A stretch of DNA of 13,314 bases from Clostridiaceae bacterium. Its GTDB lineage: Bacteria; Bacillota; Clostridia; Acetivibrionales; DUMC01. Numbering within the stretch: the stretch's first letter is position 1; each line of letters begins with the position of its first letter. The stretch is taken from the NCBI GenBank assembly GCA_012512865.1, contig JAAZDH010000243.1:1-13314 (forward strand), given 5' to 3'. Made by a program: the position numbers and the translations under genes. The notes under the pieces are model-generated. The model saw only the letters and a list, made by a program, of their open reading frames with translations. It did no database searches and was not told the DNA's origin. Below are positions 12,275 to 13,314 of this stretch, one piece after another.

Positions 12275-13003
12275 GTGGCTGGACATTCAAAATGGGCCAA
12301 TATCAAGCATAGGAAAGAAAGAAGCGATGCAAAGAAGGGGAAACTGTTTTCAAAAATAGGAAGAGAACTGCTTGTGGCCGCCAAGCAAGGAGGACCTGAC
12401 CCTGAAGCCAACAGCAAGCTAAAGGATGTTATAGCAAAGGCAAGGGCTGCGAATATGCCCAATGATAATATCATGAGGATTATAAAAAAGGCGGCCGGGG
12501 ATTTGGATTCAGAAAACTATGAAGAGATAACTTATGAAGGCTACGGCCCCGGCGGAGTTGCCGTGATAGTGGAGGTAATGACCGACAACCGGAACAGGAC
12601 GGCCGGGGAAATCAGGCATTATTTTGACAGGTTTGGCGGAAACCTGGGGCAAACAGGGTGCGTTTCTTTCCTCTTTGAGAAGAAAGGGCTTATATTGATT
12701 GAAAAGACAGGAAGCATCGACGAGGATACCCTGATGATGGATGCTGTTAATGCAGGAGCCGAGGATTTTGACGCACAGGATGAGTATTTTGAAATTTTAA
12801 CCGACCCTGCGGATTTTTCTGCTGTAAGGGAGGACTTGGAGAAAAAAGGTTATTCGTTCATATCTGCAGGAGTTGAGATGATTCCTGGGACAACGATAAA
12901 ACTTGTTGAACCGGAGCATATCGAAAAAATGAGTAAGCTTATAGATTCCCTGGAAGACATGGACGATGTTCAGAATGTTTACCATAACTGGGAACAGGAA
13001 TAA
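12275..13003 (+). CDS. yebC: YebC/PmpR-family (TACO1) regulatory protein
   Basis: This is a YebC/TACO1-family protein, long annotated as a DNA-binding transcriptional regulator. Some family members are now linked to ribosome function on difficult sequences, so the role remains open between the two. The sequence is canonical from the start: AGHSKWANIKHRK (2-14), DAKKGKLFSKIGRELLVAAK (18-37), NMPNDNIMRIIKKA (60-73), YEGYGPGGVAVIVEVMTDNR (87-106), GGNLGQTGCVSFLFEKKG (121-138) and the C-terminal LEDMDDVQNVYHNWE (226-240). The 242-residue length is typical. The start is GTG 12275, with GGAGG 9 nt upstream. It is preceded by its own candidate promoter and a hairpin, so it is probably transcribed separately from araD. 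Confidence 0.97.
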   Translation: MAGHSKWANIKHRKERSDAKKGKLFSKIGRELLVAAKQGGPDPEANSKLKDVIAKARAANMPNDNIMRIIKKAAGDLDSENYEEITYEGYGPGGVAVIVEVMTDNRNRTAGEIRHYFDRFGGNLGQTGCVSFLFEKKGLILIEKTGSIDEDTLMMDAVNAGAEDFDAQDEYFEILTDPADFSAVREDLEKKGYSFISAGVEMIPGTTIKLVEPEHIEKMSKLIDSLEDMDDVQNVYHNWEQE

Positions 13004-13314
13004 TGTTCGCAGCCTGCTTGCCCGCGTACTTGTAACGGGTTTTAATACGCCTGTTGATACACCAATATTGAATCGCCATTAGAATAAATTAGAACAAACT
13101 CCATTGATAAAATGCCAAGCAGCCGGATTAACTTTTTAATAAGTTTTCCGGCCGCCTGAACCGGTACTGCCAATTTACATAATAACCTTTATTTAATTAA
13201 CTTAAAAGGGTTTTACGGAGAATATTCCGAACTAACTTTACGATACCCCTTTTAAAAAGCTGCCGGTACCTCATTACTGCTTATTGATGTTGTAGTTATT
13301 CCCGGTATAAGCTT
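13004..13314. other. Non-coding tail with two long inverted repeats
   Basis: No gene is visible in the last 311 nt. The first structure is GCAGCCGGA (13119-13127) pairing with TCCGGCCGC (13147-13155), with one mismatch. It encloses AACTT/AAGTT arms and has no T-run directly after it on the plus strand. The second is TTAAAAGGG (13202-13210) pairing with CCCTTTTAA (13247-13255), enclosing a small CGGA/TCCG hairpin (about 13216-13229). These may terminate yebC or be leader structures of an unseen downstream gene. Confidence 0.5.
13119..13155. terminator. Hairpin downstream of yebC
   Basis: A 9-bp stem with one mismatch is extended inward by a 5-bp AACTT/AAGTT helix after a small internal loop. 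The position, about 115 nt after the yebC stop, suits termination. The missing terminal T-run makes an intrinsic terminator doubtful. Confidence 0.35.

Overview
The window looks like chromosomal DNA of a Gram-positive clostridial bacterium (Firmicutes/Bacillota, class Clostridia). This rests on the gene set (a YabE-type DUF348-G5-3D cell-wall protein directly before rsmA, then zapA, dut, yigZ and yebC), on strong GGAGG-type Shine-Dalgarno (SD) sites, on likely GTG and TTG starts, and on moderate-to-low GC. The species cannot be named from the sequence.

Layout. (1) Positions 3-4840, plus strand: the C-terminal part of a yabE-like gene, cut by the window edge; rsmA; a large hypothetical gene carrying a 22-copy five-residue repeat; zapA; and dut. 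(2) Positions 4972-7444, plus strand: a DUF2156-type acyltransferase-like protein, a RimJ/RimL-type GNAT acetyltransferase and yigZ. (3) Positions 7606-9660, minus strand: a visibly AT-richer cassette. In its own transcription order it holds a 15-codon leader-like ORF, a DUF4440/SnoaL-like protein, a predicted HExxH zinc metallopeptidase and a second GNAT acetyltransferase. Two of these genes keep an intact family sequence only if the reading frame shifts by -1 at an A-run near the N-terminus. (4) Positions 10088-12103, plus strand: a two-gene operon of a URO-D-superfamily protein and L-ribulose-5-phosphate 4-epimerase (araD). It is preceded by a leader with a duplicated 38-bp element. (5) Positions 12275-13003, plus strand: yebC, with a perfect hairpin just before its ribosome-binding site, followed by a non-coding tail with two long inverted repeats.

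Regions 1, 2 and 5 carry mostly housekeeping functions: 16S rRNA dimethylation, Z-ring assembly, dUTP removal and translation-linked regulation. Region 4 points to sugar catabolism. Region 3 looks like a recently acquired accessory cassette.

The most unusual property is repetition at a very small scale. Three otherwise well-conserved enzymes (RsmA, Dut, AraD) each carry an in-frame low-complexity insert built from 9- or 18-bp tandem units. A fourth protein carries 22 five-residue units. Several intergenic gaps carry degenerate tandem repeats with different unit lengths (21, 11, 17 and about 15 bp). Every coding unit length is a multiple of three, while intergenic units need not be. This suggests widespread slippage-type repeat growth, tolerated in surface loops and gaps. 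I see no CRISPR array, rRNA, tRNA, transposase or phage gene.
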